This document shows, in pieces, positions 13,101 through 28,100 of a DNA stretch of 64,000 bases (the first letter of the stretch is position 1; every line of letters starts with the position of its first letter). The notes under the pieces were generated by a model. The model worked only from the letters and a program-made list of their open reading frames with translations. It was not told the origin of the DNA and did no database searches. A program made the position numbers and the translations under genes. Source of the DNA: Romanomermis culicivorax (Eukaryota; Nematoda; Enoplea; Mermithida; Mermithidae); NCBI GenBank assembly GCA_963922205.1, contig CAWUHX010000116.1, positions 124,001-188,000 on the forward strand. Reading direction: 5' to 3'.

Positions 13101-16100
13101 GATAAACCGGGAACATCAGGAGAAAAAGAGATATCTATTGGCCTGATCCCAGATGACTTGATGAGCAAACTGCAAAAAGCAGACGAAAGCTTAAAGCCAA
13201 TCTGGGATAGATTAGGTGCAAATAGCACCACGAAGTATCACACTGGGTTCTACGAAGAAAATGGTGTATTGTATAGGGAAACTGAGGCAGAAAGCGAAGA
13301 CCAATTGGTCGTACCCGCAAACCTCAGGGACTCTGTACTGCATCAGCATCATGGTGCTGTAATAATGACACACCAGGGTTTCAAAAGAACTCTGAGTGTC
13401 ATGAAATTGCACTATTGGTGGCCTGGCATGGAAAAAGATGTCAGGGAATGGATAAAATACTGCGTTGTCTGTCAAATGGCAACTGCAGGAAAGCCATCCA
13501 TTCCTCCGTTGATACCCATTGTGCCACAAGGTCCATTCGACATTGTATCTGTGGATATAGTAGGAATTTCGCCTTTGGGAGAAAGAATGCCTTATGTTAT
13601 AGTTTTTCAGGACTATTTCACAAAATGGGTTGAAGCTGAGATGATCCCAGATCAATCAGCAAATTCAGTTGTGAATGCGTTCTTAGAAGCTATAATATTT
13701 AGGCATGGAACACCAACGAAACTCCTAAGTGACAATGGATCTTGTTTTACTTCGGATTTAATGAAATCAGTTTGTCATTTATTAGAGTGTAAGAAGATCT
13801 TCACTACTGCTTACCACCCTCAGGGTAATGGTATGGTAGAGAGGTTCAACCAAACTCTAATAAAACAACTGAGAAAAGTAGCTATCGGTGAACCCGATAG
13901 CTGGCCAAGATATCTCAAATCAGTGGTCTTTGCCTACAATGCTACCCCACACGCAGTGACGAAGGCCTCGCCATTTGCGTTGTTACGGGGCCATGAGGCA
14001 AAGTTCGGGATGAATTTGTCAAAAGCCCTTAAAATAGTAATGCCCATGAATTATGAGGCATACAAATTCATCCTAACAGACCACTTAACCAGGCTTTATG
14101 GTATTATTGCCGAAAATATCCAGAAAGCAGCGGAAGCTAGCAAAAGATATTTCGACAAGAAAATTAAAACCTCGGTTTTTAAAGAAAATGATTGGGTACT
14201 TCTTAAAGTTGATAAGCAAAAGAAACTAGGCTTAACTTGGGAAGGACCCTTCATTATAACTGATGTTTCCAGGTTAGAGGATAATGTCATAACAATTGCA
14301 CGTTATGATAATCTTTTGCTACGGCAAAAGGTTTCAGCAAGTAGGCTGAAAATTTTTCGCTACGAGACTACACGATGGCAGAACTACGTAAAAAATCGAT
14401 CGAATCGTCTTACTGTACCTTCGCAATTAGCGGAGAGTAGTGCGACGCCCGGTGTAGTTTCGTAGCGGCAAAATCTGCCGATTTGCGTGTATTTATTTTG
14501 TATATTTAATAAATATTTATTCTAATCGTGTTTTGTAACGGTTAAAATCCGTTTTCATATTTTTTGAAATGTAGGATTGTGTTTTAACGAAGCGGGGGAA
14601 AAGCTTTTAAAGCGAAAGACCCGTTTTCGTACATTTTTTCATTTTACACTTTCTTGGTTAACAACTCCAAATCATTCAAAAGTTTCAAAAGTCGTGTCCC
14701 GCGTCTGCTCTTCATTTTCAAATCTTTTCGAAAAATTGTGAACGGAGGAACCCTCCCGTGAGGTAATTTGCAGCCGCAAGGGAATAGACTGTAAATGTTT
14801 TATACATCTGTCTACTTTTCACAGCTGCAAATCCGGTTTTAAAAAATTTTAAAAATTATTTCGGTGCAAAGAATCGGGCCCAGAAAAAATTTCGAATGGG
14901 TACGCCGAACGATTGTACTCGGACGTACAACGCGACGGACGATGAAGTCCAATTTGGGGAGCCGCACCCGCGGCAGAATAATCGCTATTTTTTGGTTGAC
15001 GGTAAGCAACCATTTTATATTTGTAAATAGTTAGGTAAGAAAATGAGCGGAGGTTACGCTCGTCAGGGGTGTTTTGTAAGACTGTTTCTGTGCCCTTTCT
15101 CGGACGAGCTACCAACTGGGAGTTGAGAATTTAACACAAAAAATTAGGTAGAAGGGGGTGGCAAGGGCCGAACCTAGGTGATCCGAAAAAGACTTCGGTC
15201 GAATTAGGTGATCCGATTAGGGGAGGTTTTTGTCATTCCCGCTCCCTCTGGTTTCCGCAAAGCGGCGAAGAAGGGGATTAGCAGGAGTTAGTCGCGGAGA
15301 TCAAGGTTGTGATCGATTAAGCGCTGATCGAGTAGCAAAGGTGTGTTGGGTTAGAGTGAAAAACACCTAATTTCACATATTTTTGCCTATCAATTTTGGT
15401 TTCTATAAAGGGACACCCAACGGCCAGAAAGGCTAAAAATCAAGTTCCCGCTCCAAAATTTCAAAAGTTTAAAAGTTAAAACGGTGTTCTGCACAAAGGT
15501 GCTAGAGTTTCCCCAAAGAGTTAAAGGAGTAATAGTGGGTAAAATTACCCAAAGTGTTCAAAAGGGTCTCGAAAATGCACATAAAAGAGTTTGGCCTTTC
15601 GATCAGTGATGCTCAGTAGTAATCACCAGGTCGGAGTGATGGGAGCCAAAAGAAGTGCCAGTTCAGACTTGCAAAGCTCTGTTAAGTTCAGTAAAGCTCA
15701 AGACGGAAAAACTGGCGCTACTTTGAAGGTTCCCGGACCTCAAGGTCAGGGTCAAGGCCAAGGAAGCCAGGAAATAGCTCCGAGTACGCAAGGAAAGGTG
15801 CAAAAGACTGGTAACCGAGGCCGAGGCCAGTTTCAGTTCCACAACCCCAACCGGGGTGGTCGTGGAGCGGTGCGTGGCAGAGGTGCCGCGCCTCAGGTGC
15901 AAGGCAGAGGAGGCCAGCAGGGCCAGTGGGTATGGAGACCTTACGGAGGTCGTGGAGGAGCCCAGAGAGGGGCGCAAGGAGGCGGCGGGCCGCAACAGTA
16001 AATTAGCCGCATAATTTTTGGCCAAAAAATATTGTTTTCGCATTTATTTTTCACAAAAAACACAAAATACAAAAAAAAATACAAAATCACAAAAATACAA

Positions 16101-19100
16101 AAAAAAAATACAAAACACAAAATACAAAAAAAAAATTTTTCTTATTTGTTGCGTGCTTTAAATTTTTTATTCGTTTTCGTACCTCGCATCGCCAAAACGG
16201 GCATGTACAAAAAATTTATTTTTTCACTTAATCTCATCTAAATCTCGCCTTATTTTTTCTTTTTTTTTTTTTTTTTTGTTTTTTGCTCAAATTGATACGC
16301 CCGGGAGATTTTGATTTTTTTTGTGATACTCGTACTAATGTACATATTTTGTAAATTATTTAGATATTTTAGAAAATGTTTTTTGGCGAGGGCAACGTTG
16401 GAAAAAAGGCGGAGGCTTCACGGCGAAACACACAACCAGAAAGAGATAGACAGACAAATGTTCTGTCCCTGGCGTCCAGCGTAAAGCACGAAGCGAAAGG
16501 TCACGGGATGGACGGCAACCGAAGACCCTCGGCCCTGGTGCAGGTCAAATTGGATTTCGGCGGTACGCCAACAAAGTCAAGCCGACGCGGAGTCGTCGAT
16601 CCGTCGGCGTCCAGACCAAGAGGTAGCGCACCCGGACGGCCTTGTGGACATTCCGGTATGCCTGGTAAAAGACTTGACGTAAGAGGGTGGTCATTCGGAA
16701 AGCTTTCCGCAAGGGGGCATGAATGACCAAAAAGGTTCAGAAAACTGCCTTGACTGTATTAGGGCCTGAAAAGGTTCCAAAATTGTCATTGCGGCGTAAT
16801 ATGAATCTTTTTAACCTCCCGTTGGTCAGTTTCGAGGCTCGAGGGATGTCAGGGATGGACATAGTCTATCTCAAAGTTGTGAAGAAATAGCCGAAGTCGA
16901 CGCGTTTTGCGTCGACGCCGATTTGCATAGACACCGTGCATAAATATGCCGGTCGTCTATGTTTTTGGTCATTCATTGATTATTGTTTTGTTTTTTATTG
17001 AAAGAAAAATATCGGCGGCCCAGTAGGGCATAAATTTATATTATTTGTTATTTTATTGTGGTGGAGCACGTCCGCCGTAAATACAACGACCCCCGGCCGA
17101 CAGCCTTGGAATTACTCGCAGCGGAGGGAACGCAGGTTAGACCCCGGATCTCTGGAGAGCCACCCAGCGTGCAAGTCTACATTTACAACTCAGTTCTCGG
17201 CCTGACTTCTGATTTTGCCCCTGGTTTGAAGTTACTTGAGCTCAGGGTGTTATCATTTCTTCTGCAGTTCTTCGGGACGAAAGCAGGAGATTTTTGTTGA
17301 ACTTGAGACTGACCGAACTGTTGCAAGCTTATTCTACCTAAGGTTTCGGCCTGATTAGGTGAATTTGTAAGTGACTGATTAGGTCTATTTTTGATACCAA
17401 TTCATTTATTATATTTCTCAATCCAAACACAAGTCTCATTTCAACAAAAGGAAGACACTAATCTTACCCCAATTTGGGAAAGATTAGGGGTCAAAAGCAC
17501 TACGAAGTATCATAGAGGATTCTATGAGGATAACGGAGTTCTTTATAGGGAAACCGAGGGACGTGGCCATGATCAGATCGTGGTCCCGAATTCCCTCAGA
17601 GACAGCATACTTCACCAATATCACGGAGCCGTTATAATGACACACCAAGGGTTCAAAAGAACTCTGGGTATTGTCAAACAGCGGTTCTGGTGGCCTGGCA
17701 TTGAAAAAGATGTCAGAAATTGGTTGAAGTTTTGCCCTGTCTGCCAAGTGGCTACTCCCGGTAAAAGCTCCATATCCCCATTGATACCCATTATACCGGA
17801 GGGTCCCTTCGATATTGTGTCTGTGGACATAGTAGGGATTGCTCCCTTGAGGGAACGTCGCCCATATGTCATTGTCTTTCAGGATTATTTCACTAAATGG
17901 GTTGAAGCTATATTGATTCCTGATCAGACGGCTGAAACCATAGTGGATGCATTCTTAGAGCATGTGATATTTAGGCACGGTACCCCAAGAAAACTTCTTA
18001 GTGATAATGGATCTGGATTTAATTCAGATCTTATGAAAGCAGTCTGTAAACTGTTAGAGTGCAGAAAAATTTTCACAACAGCATACCACCCACAGGGTAA
18101 TGGTATGGTTGAGAGATTTAACCAAACTCTAATAAAGCAGCTGCGGAAAGTTGCAATTGAGGATAACAATAAATGGCCAAGGTACCTCAGCGCAGTGGTA
18201 TTTGCATATAATGCCACACCCCACGCAGCAACGAAATGCTCGCCATTTTCACTGCTGCGGGGGCATGAAGCTAATTTTGGTATCAATTTCACTGCTGCTC
18301 TTAGAATAGTCATGCCTAATGACTATGAGGCTTATAAGTATGTTTTGGCTACCCATCTTACAAATTTGTACGAAAGTATTGCCGAAAACATACAAAAAGC
18401 CGCTAAGGACAGCAAGAAATATTTTGATAACAAAATTAAAACTTCTGGTTTTAAAAATCAAGATTGGGTTCTGTTGAAAGTAGACAGACAGAAAAAATTG
18501 GGGTTACCTTGGCAGGGACCATATATCATCATCGATGATAAAAGATTGAAGGAAAATGTGCTCACGATAGCGCATTGGAATAACCCGCTTAAAAAGCAGG
18601 TCGTATCGGCAAGTAGGCTAAAACCTTTTGGGTACGAAGGTACCAGATGGTCTCGACACGAAATGTCGCAGGTCTTCCGGGATACTCCAGTTAACGCAAC
18701 TGGAAATCTCGCGGAGACCGAAGATCATCCAGTCGTTATTTCTGTGTCTAAAAATTTTTTGGAGAAAATGCCGTATACGTGTAGTTTTTGTGAATAAAAA
18801 TTTTATTTTTTGTGTTATTTAACCGATTTATATTCGTTTAATACTTTTTTAAATTTGTGTAGCGAAGGGTCAAATTTTCAGATTAATATTGTTAATTTGT
18901 ACACCCGACGCTAAAATTTTGGGATTACATTTTGGGAGGTTTACGACCAATTTTCATTTTCAATTTCAAAAGTCGTGTTTTCTTGTGCTCTGCGTCGCAC
19001 AAATTTTTCGGAACAAAATTTTTCGTTCAGCCCAAGGACCCGATAAAAGTATTTTCGGTAATTTCGTATATTGTATCGATATTGAAGTAACGATAAGTGT

Positions 19101-22100
19101 TCTTTAACATTTTGTTTACTTTAGAAGATACAATGCAAAAATTACAAAAAATTTTCAAAAAATTTTAAATGTCGAAATTAGGCATCGCGCCTTTTGCGCG
19201 AAATTACTGCGCGCACATCGACCACGTTAAGGTGGGCCAACCCCAAGGCCGCCAAAACAATCGTTATTTTTTGACGGACGGTAAGTTTTATTTAATTATT
19301 TCTTGGTATGTGGGACGAATTCGCCCATTTAGGTGTCTTAGGAATGATTTCTTCACGCTCAATTTTCTGAATGGGCCAACCAAGGGGAAAACGAGTTCGA
19401 AGAAAAGTTTCTAAAAATGTTAGGATAGGTGAAAAGAAAAAACCTAATGGATTTACGGCCCTAAAAAGCCAAAATCTAATGGTTTTTACCTTGGATCTGA
19501 TTCCTAAGCATTTATTTTTGGTTTTATTAAAGCCCCTGGTTTACTAAATTTATTTCTTGGATTAATTAAAACCTTAATTGGTTATTTATTCACTATTTAA
19601 TTTTGGTACTGAGGCGTGAAGTTATCGCTAGGGTAAGTGGTAAATTGACGGCGGCCGACATCGAGAAGCGAAAGGTGGTGCAGATGTGAGGTTCCTGAAA
19701 AATTGGTGTAGCATTTGCATTAACCACTGGGCCTGCTTACTTTATGACTTTGACACCTAACCTCACTTATTAATTTATTTTTCCCCACGCTAAATCTTTT
19801 TCTTAATTTGGTGCTGGTCAAAGTAGATTATTTATTTGGTGGTAGTGGCCTAATGCCTGATTTATAAAGGGTCAAGGGGCAAATTCTTTTTGATTTTTAG
19901 ACTACAACATCAAGCGTCTGGTCCGCGTCAGAGAAATCGAACAGTGGTTCGCCGGCGCGATGGGTTATTGGCCGCAATGACCAATAGAACCCGAACGGGT
20001 TCACGGCGGCAACGTCGAACCAATCCTGAAGCAATTGGCCACAAGCCAGTTTCGGGGGCTAGGCGTTGTCGGATTCGACGTAGAAAAGGTCAAGAAGACC
20101 GAGGTATGTATTATACCTTATAAGGTAGCGATCCAGAACCCGGAAGGGAAAGAGTTCGCTAGGCTGGTGTCATTTGCACACATAGATGGTTCCAGCTTTG
20201 TTATCGACCTTACAACATTGAAGCCGCAGGAATGGGATCATTTGACTTCATTCCTTTCATCGGTGGATCGTTTCTTGGTCGGTTTCAAAGTTGTGGACGA
20301 TCTGGTTGCAATTCTGAACGTCTACGGATCCGGGTCAGGGGCCTCGGCTCATGATAAGACGAAAATTATACAGGCCCATATACTCCAAGGATTTGGAAAA
20401 TATTGGGACTGTGAAATTTGCGTCAGATTGATGACGGGGCCCATGGCCAATCACGCTCGTGATTTAGGATTGTGTCCTGAAAACCTTGGGTTAAAAGGAC
20501 TTTTCACCGAATTTTACTTGGCTGATGTCGGCAAATATCAATGCGACTTCGGTGACAAAAAGATTCGAGAAAAGTTCTTGGCCCCCAAGATTCAGGAGGC
20601 AGAAATTGTGTATGCTGGCCTAGATGCCTATTATTCAATTGCTGTATTTTTGGGGTTCTTTCACTACGGGTTTTGCGGTGAATTAAGTGGGGTTACGGCA
20701 ACGTACCCCCATGATATTTTATCGCCGGCCCAAGTGAAAACCATGGCCTTCCGCTTTTATACGGTGTACTCTCAAGACCTAACGGGGTTCGAGGATCGAA
20801 ACTTCGTAGATGAGAAGCACATCGTAAAAAGGCAGTTGTTCAAGGTCTACCACATGATGCGGCAAGAGGTAATGGCCAGGTGGGCTACGCAATTTCATAA
20901 TGACCTGCCAGAATATTCGTGTCCTGCGGATATTTAAAATCCCGCTAAGGCTACGGTCCACACTTTACTGTCTGGGGTTTATCCCAAGGCGCTGAAAGCT
21001 GGTCCAAGCAAGAAGAAGGTAAATCAGTGGGAAGACGTAAGTGATCCGGAGGACATGGATACAATGGAACAACAGGTCAATAGGACAAATGAGGTGATAA
21101 ACGGACTGCATACAGAAATGTTGCAAGGGGTTTCGTTTTTCAAGTTGACGGATCCTGTAGATGTTGTGTGGTATATCACAGCTGGTCTTGCCATGAATAA
21201 GACTCCTCGACAAGACTGGTCGAAGCAGCTTCAATCGTTTCAACTCGGAACGGACTGCTACGAACCAGTGGAAATCGACACCGGTATGGCTAAGTACGAC
21301 AGAGATCACTGGATGGCGGACTTGAGGAATTACGAGCATGTCATGGACTCAACAAAGTTTCCTGCGTTGGAAAAGGCATGCAACCTAATTCCTCTACCAT
21401 TCTTTGTTTTCTGGCCTCATAGCCGTGCCGAGTACGATTACATACTGAGGGAACTATTGAACTATAATTTCCTCAAATCCTACTCGAAAGGAGGATGCAG
21501 AGTTAATAAAGAAGATGGCATGGAAGACTGATGATAGGGTTTTACAGAATTACGACATAGTAGCATCTTTACCGCCAACAGAACCCGAACGTGCTGTAAA
21601 AGGCAAAAGGGTTACGACCTGGCAAAATAGGTTTGGTTTTATGCCTATTCGGTTGCGCTTGCGCAACAAAATAGGTTCTCCAATTTCGACAGAAAAGGCA
21701 AAGGACAATATTACCCATAACAAGGATTATTGGGCCAACTGCTTTTTCTACGTCAGATTCTACTATGCGGAATTCGGTAGTAAAACCCCGTCACTGCGAT
21801 ATGGTTTGGCACCAGACACGCCTACTCTCCAGACGGGTCAGATTAGATGTATACCGGCTGATTATCCGTTGTATACTTTTGAATTTCCTGAAAAATGTAT
21901 TCACCGGAGGCCTCTGCCATCGGAATTACCTATGGTTACCTATTCATACGGTAATCAAACCAAACAATCCGATTTCAGGACGAAATCCGATATACTGGAC
22001 CCTGATAATGAACCTACAGTTCAAACGGGTCTAGTGGACGAGGACGTCACGGAATTGGAGAGTGAGGATGAGGATAATTCCGCACTCCTGGGAGAGAAAA

Positions 22101-25100
22101 GCTGCAAGGAGGTTGACGACGAAGACACATTATTGTATATTTCGATTGCTGACCCCCATGTAGCCGAATCTGCGGTGACAGCACCTTCTGTCACGCAGTT
22201 GCAACCGCAACCACAAGTTGTGACGCAGCTGCAGACGGAAATGCTGCCGCCGCCGCCTGGCTTACCTACACCACAAGTGATACAAACATCTATGGATGCG
22301 AGTCAGTACTTGTCTAGCGTAGAAAGTCAAGCGCAATCGGAAGAAATTCCGATTACCCAGGATGAGCAGAACGTCTATGATCAGGCATATATTAATGAGT
22401 ACATGGATGCCGAAGGTGGAAAGAAGAAGGAGGAGGAACAGACAGCAGGGACACCTAGCCATACTGTGGTGGAAACACCACAAGAGCTAGCGGCCCGGCT
22501 GGCTGAAGAAGACAAGGAAATTCAAGTCTTAGCCTTGACCTGGGATAAAGAAGGTGTTCCCGGATACTACACTGCTGAGGCAATAAAAAATATGAAAATA
22601 AAAGGTTTGAATGACAGGCAAATTTTCGTTAACTTGAAAAAGAAACGAAAAACAAAAGCCCGTCAGGAGAAGAAAAAGGTAGAAAAGGCAATTGCGCAGC
22701 CTGCAAAGGTTACGCAGCCAAAACCTGCCAAAACTTCTGCTCCGGCTTCAGCAACGGTATCCGTGACCACCGTATCTTCGACTACTCCTGTGTCGCAGAC
22801 TGTCTCTACGGATACTTTATCGATGGCAACGAGTCAGTCCACGCAATTTGTGTCGCAGGCTACGGACACCTCTGCTTCCGGACGGCATCAGCCTAAGGTG
22901 CAGGGAGCTCCTAGCAAGCCACAGGTTGCAGGACAAAAAGTTCAAATCTTTACACCAGGAAAGATAAAGCCGTTAACTCTGGTTACTGTTGACACAAATC
23001 AACAAACACCAGAAATGACGGTGGAATTATTCTGGGATGTATTGTTGGATTTTTGGCAAGTTACCAAAGATAAAAGTAGAGCCAGAGGTCCAATTTCTTT
23101 TGCTACACCGGAATTGGCTAATTATTTCTGCGACGAGCAGTTTGAAGATCTGAAGATTTGGCTGATGGTCAATAAAGTGGTCAGGACTATATACAAACTG
23201 TATCAGCCACAGTTTGATGTCCAAGGTGGATTTTTATACGATTCGCGAAATATTCCAGAGCCACTATGGGACAGGATCATTCGTGAGATTGTTCTTGAAT
23301 GGCTCACGGAATATCGAGCGAGTGTTGTATTTGCAGCTGTCAGATATTTGTGTATGATGATATTCCTTATGCTTGACTATGCGCCACTTACGGCTGAGCA
23401 GATCGGTAAACGATCAGTCTCAGCCAAAGTGTTTGCAAACATCATGCTGTTACAGGAATATCGGAGTGCCACTGCTTCGGATTTTTTTAGGACTGCCTAT
23501 CGCTTGGTGATGTATAATTACAGTCAACAAGCAGCGGAGATGGATGTCAAAAGGTCAGGCAGCCCAAGTCCTCTGACTACTGTTAAATTTAGCAAAGTTC
23601 AGAACGATGCGGGACAGACCTTTCGGGCACCCGGACTCGCAAGCAGTCAAACTGGTGGTCAAGGAGCCACGGTTGGTATAGCCAACCAGGTCTCCACTGG
23701 CCCCAGTTCTGGCACTGGGCAAGCCTCCAGAACCGTTCCGAAACAACAGCAACCTATACAGCATCCACAAGGTGCTAGGGGAGCTCGTGGAGGACGGGGA
23801 AGGGGTGCCCAACCAGGCCAGTTTTATTTTAACAATCCGAACAGGGGCAGAGCTGGTTACGTTGGTGGCCGAGGTATATACCGAGGACAACACCCTCGTG
23901 GTGCATTCCGAGGTCGCGGAGGTCATCAACAAGGCCAGCAGCAAGGCGGCGGGCAGCAACAATAAATTTTAGCCGCCAAAATTTTGGTCAAAAATCCTCC
24001 GTTCTTGACTTTATTTCATTTATTCAAAAAACACAAAAACATAAAAAATCACAAAAATCCAAAAACATTATAAAACACAAAATACAAAAATATTATTTAA
24101 ACTTTTGGTTGTGTTGTTGCCTTTCAAAAATCTCATTTTCTGGCCAAGCTCATCGCTTGAGTCCACATTTTTGGTTTAAATTTCTTTCACTTATTTTTGC
24201 ATTTCGTATTATTTCTCGTATTTTAATCTCGTCATTTTTTGCCTCGTATATTTTTTCTTGTCATTTTTGTCGGTGCCTTGTAAATTATTTTTTCTTGTAA
24301 TTTGTGCCTCGTATTTTAAAAATTTTGCTCAATATTTTTTCGCCCTACTAGTTTTGTAAATACTTGTTCGTCATATCTTATTTTAAATTTTTCGTACAAA
24401 AAATCGACGGCGAACCGAAAGGGGCGATGGAGCGGACGAAGTAGCCGATTACTGCAAGGATTGGGACACTGCTGCCAAACACACTCCACATCACTCAATG
24501 GGACGAAGCAATCAACGCTGGAGGAAGGTACCTAGGAGCCTCAAGGCACGCTGGCGAAGCCAGGGAAAAGTCAAGCCGACGCAAAGTCGTCGATCCTTCA
24601 GATGCTGGATCAGTGATCGATTGTGCCGCGGCATCTCAGTGGACAGACCTAGGTAACCTTGTAAAAAGACTTGACGTTGGAGGTGGTCTTGACCCATACA
24701 CCCTTCGGGGTCAGGTCAGGACGATTATGACCCCTACACCCTTCGGGGTCAGATCATAATCTTTTTATTAAGATGGGATCCAGTAGTAGGTCACACCGTA
24801 AAAGGTAAAAGTCCTGCTCACGGTTTCCTTCTTCACCTCCCGTTGGTCAGTTTCAAGGCCCGAGGGATGTTGGGGATGTGCTTACGGCAGTAGCAATCCC
24901 ACATCTATGCAAAATTGGTGAATTGACAAAGTTACGATTCCACCAAAAAGGAAGAAAAACATGCATTCTATTTGTGTTTACCTTCGCAATTTTGGTGTGT
25001 TTCAGGCGAGTCACGTCCGTTATAAAATTGTATTGTATTGTTTCGCCTAGTGAAGGCAAACGTTGACAGCCCCACACCAGATTTGCATATTATTAATATA

Positions 25101-28100
25101 ATAATTATTTATTATTTATATTATTACTATTTCTCGCGCATTAAGCGGTTGGAGGGAGTCGTCTTACACGGGAGCCAAGCCAAGGTGAAGCCCCAGTCCT
25201 TTTGGATCTTATTGAAGTGAGTTCTATTTATTTGTGTGAACCTTTAGGAGGCATCTTGGGAAGGCCCTGAGTGCCTTTCGATTGCAAGAGTTAGAGTTTC
25301 CAGTTGCTTCTTAGTGACTGAAGGTTGTGTTTATTTCTGCTTAAGGACTGTTGCACTGTGTTTAGTCGATTGCTAATAGGAAGCTCCTTTGAGTGACCTA
25401 CAGTAGTCGATTGAGTACAAGCCGATAGGACTTGAGTTATATTGCTGACATCTTCGGACTTCAGCAGAGACATAAACATAACAAAATTACTGGAAAATGT
25501 AACTAGGATTATGCCCTGGCTAAATGCTTTATACATTTGATGAGTAGCTTGTAGCTTTCTGGATCTCTAAAAAGTACAGAAGGCTTGTACTTTGTTCCCC
25601 ATGTCAGGAAAGCCATCCATTCCTGATCAGGAAGATGTCAGGAACACCTCTCCTAATCAGGTTGGGAATGCTGCCCAGATCCTGATTTCAGGATTATGGA
25701 TTGTGTCAGTATCAAAAATTTGGGGAATGAACTTTCCTGACTAAGCAAAGGTTGGTTTTTCGAAACCACCCGATGTCAGTGGGAGAGTTTATTCCTACAT
25801 GAGCCATTTTTTTGACCACTTACAACGGTGACTCTAAGCTCCCGAAAATAAGCCATTTGGAAGAGTCCGATGTGGAGAATTTCCAAAAAATTCAATTTTT
25901 TTGAAATCTTTATCATCAGCTTGCAATTCTAGATGATAAATATATGAGAAAATTTGAATTTTCCAATTCAATTTTGACATGTTTCATTACTTTGGGAATA
26001 AATTCTTGCAAAAAAGAAACACTGGTACTTGCCAGCATCTGTTTTTCTGCATGAGAAACCTTATACTTTTGGTCAGAAAAAAGACAATTTTTTGATGAAA
26101 AATGTAAACTTCTAGGCAAAACATGATCCAAAAGGTTCACTTTCTTCATGCTTTGCACTGTGAAAACACATTTTACACTTTTTAGACAAAGATTACTGTT
26201 TTTTGAACGATTTTTTCAGTTTTTCTCAAGTATTGTATTTTTAGTCCATAGTGTTTATTGAATGTGATCTTTTTGGAGTACCGTAGCTTTTTATGAATTG
26301 AAGTAAAATTACACATTGTTAAAATAGATAAATTGTTTCCTTTTTCAAAAAATTGAAAAATGATTAATTAAAATAACACTCTAAAATTTGGCTAGTTTAA
26401 AACTGTTTCATAATTTTTTTTTTAATTTAGGGGCTTCGGATCAAATGGTCCTCTTTAAACTACATTGCATTGTCATACCCTTTTCTATCCTCTGATGCCA
26501 GGTACTTTTTGTGATGTTAACCACGTTGATCTATCATTTGTTTGCAATAGATACAACAATGATCACAGCACATATAAACAACAGGATTTTGAAATTCATT
26601 GAATGTTATTCCATTACATCAAGTTTCACTCGGACTTCAACTTTTTGTTTTGTGTGACCAATTCAGATTTGTTCAATTCATCACTGCTATTTGCAAAAAG
26701 GGATACTTTATTGCATCATCCTCACTACCACTAGAAAAAAAGAATCCATTCACGCATCTGTTTTTCAATTTCATCATAAGGTTGCATTGATAACTCATTC
26801 AATGTTCTCCTTTGGTGGATTGGTAAATTCAGGGCCAGCGGCATGCCTAGCATTCAAACTGATTTCTATAATCATGAATTTGTTATGTTTAATCACAAAT
26901 ATATCTTACGATTCCTCCCACCTCAACATACAATCTTCACATGTGTAACTGGTTCAGTTGCAATGTTTAAGGGATTTACATAGTGATGTTTAACAAGCCT
27001 ATTTGAATGAATAACTAGTTTTTCTCAGTGTTTAACAAGTTTGTCCAATGCAGAATAAATGTAGGAAAAAAACTAATACCCTTGTGTTCATTTCAACCAG
27101 AGAAAAATTTGTGTAACAAGTGGTCTCAGTACTTTAAAGTTTTTTTGAAGTTGTGTAACATCTCTAGATAATACTGTTAAATCATGTAAGTTGTCCATAT
27201 CAAAGTGTTGACTTGTGTAATTAGTTCAGATTGCATGAATGACTTGTGTAACAAGTTCATATCATGAATCAACCAAACTCAAAAGTTGTTTAACAAGTTC
27301 AGACTGGTAAGACACTTTTACTTTGACAAGTTTAACAGGTGCATACAGTTGTTCATACTTGTGTAAGATGTTAAGTTGTAGTTAGAAACTTATTAAGTAA
27401 TGTATAACAAATTAGAATGATCAAAATTGATCTAGATCAATTAAGTAACCTGTTTAATTGGAACTTTGACACCACAATTGTAATTGTAACAAGCTCAGAA
27501 AAATGTGTAACAAGTTTAGGAAAAAGTGTAACAAGTTCTGAAGAGTGTGTAACAGGTCATGATGATTTGCATCATTTCATGATGTGCCTGTGTAATTAGT
27601 TTAGATTATACTTTGAGAGAGGATGTAGTCACCATATAAATGACAGAGAAAAGTTGGGGGAGCACAAGCAGGCGCATAGCCAGGATTTTTTTGAGGGGGT
27701 CAGACCGAAAATTTAGATTTTTTGGGGAAATAATGGCAAATGATGTATTTTTTATGTATCTCAATGCTTCCTATCGAATTTGTGCACATAGACCTTTATT
27801 AAGCATAACCAGTCAATCCTATGATTATTTACTGCTAAATCATTTATAATTTTTTCAACATTTGCCTTCTGAATGAAGAGAATGTTCAATAACACCAAAT
27901 TTGAGCATCACTCTCCAGTCATGATGGAGCAAAAACAGGTTTTAAGATGTTTTAACCTTGAAAGAGATCATTCAAATGATGAAGCTGTGACAGGAAAGCT
28001 TCCAAAATCAAAATAAACATGTGATATTTATAATATAGGGCTAATCAATCAAGGTCGTTTTGAACTAATATTTCGAACAGTAAAAAGGCTGAAAGGAATA

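Larger units (their letters stand above)
17447..25483 (+). mobile_element. Diverged Ty3/gypsy relative (element C), 5'-truncated
   Basis: Holds the integrase end of pol, the spliced ORF2 and a 3' LTR of its own. Its 5' LTR, gag, protease, RT and RNase H are absent; the sequence starts abruptly at the LTR 2 boundary in the codons just before integrase. Same gene order and splice architecture as copy B but well diverged in sequence, so it is a sister family. Stops and a frameshift in ORF2 show decay. Confidence 0.85.

Noticed and set aside
26985..27605. CRISPR-like array
   Set aside because: Units are degenerate and irregularly spaced, with no regular spacers, and the genome is eukaryotic.
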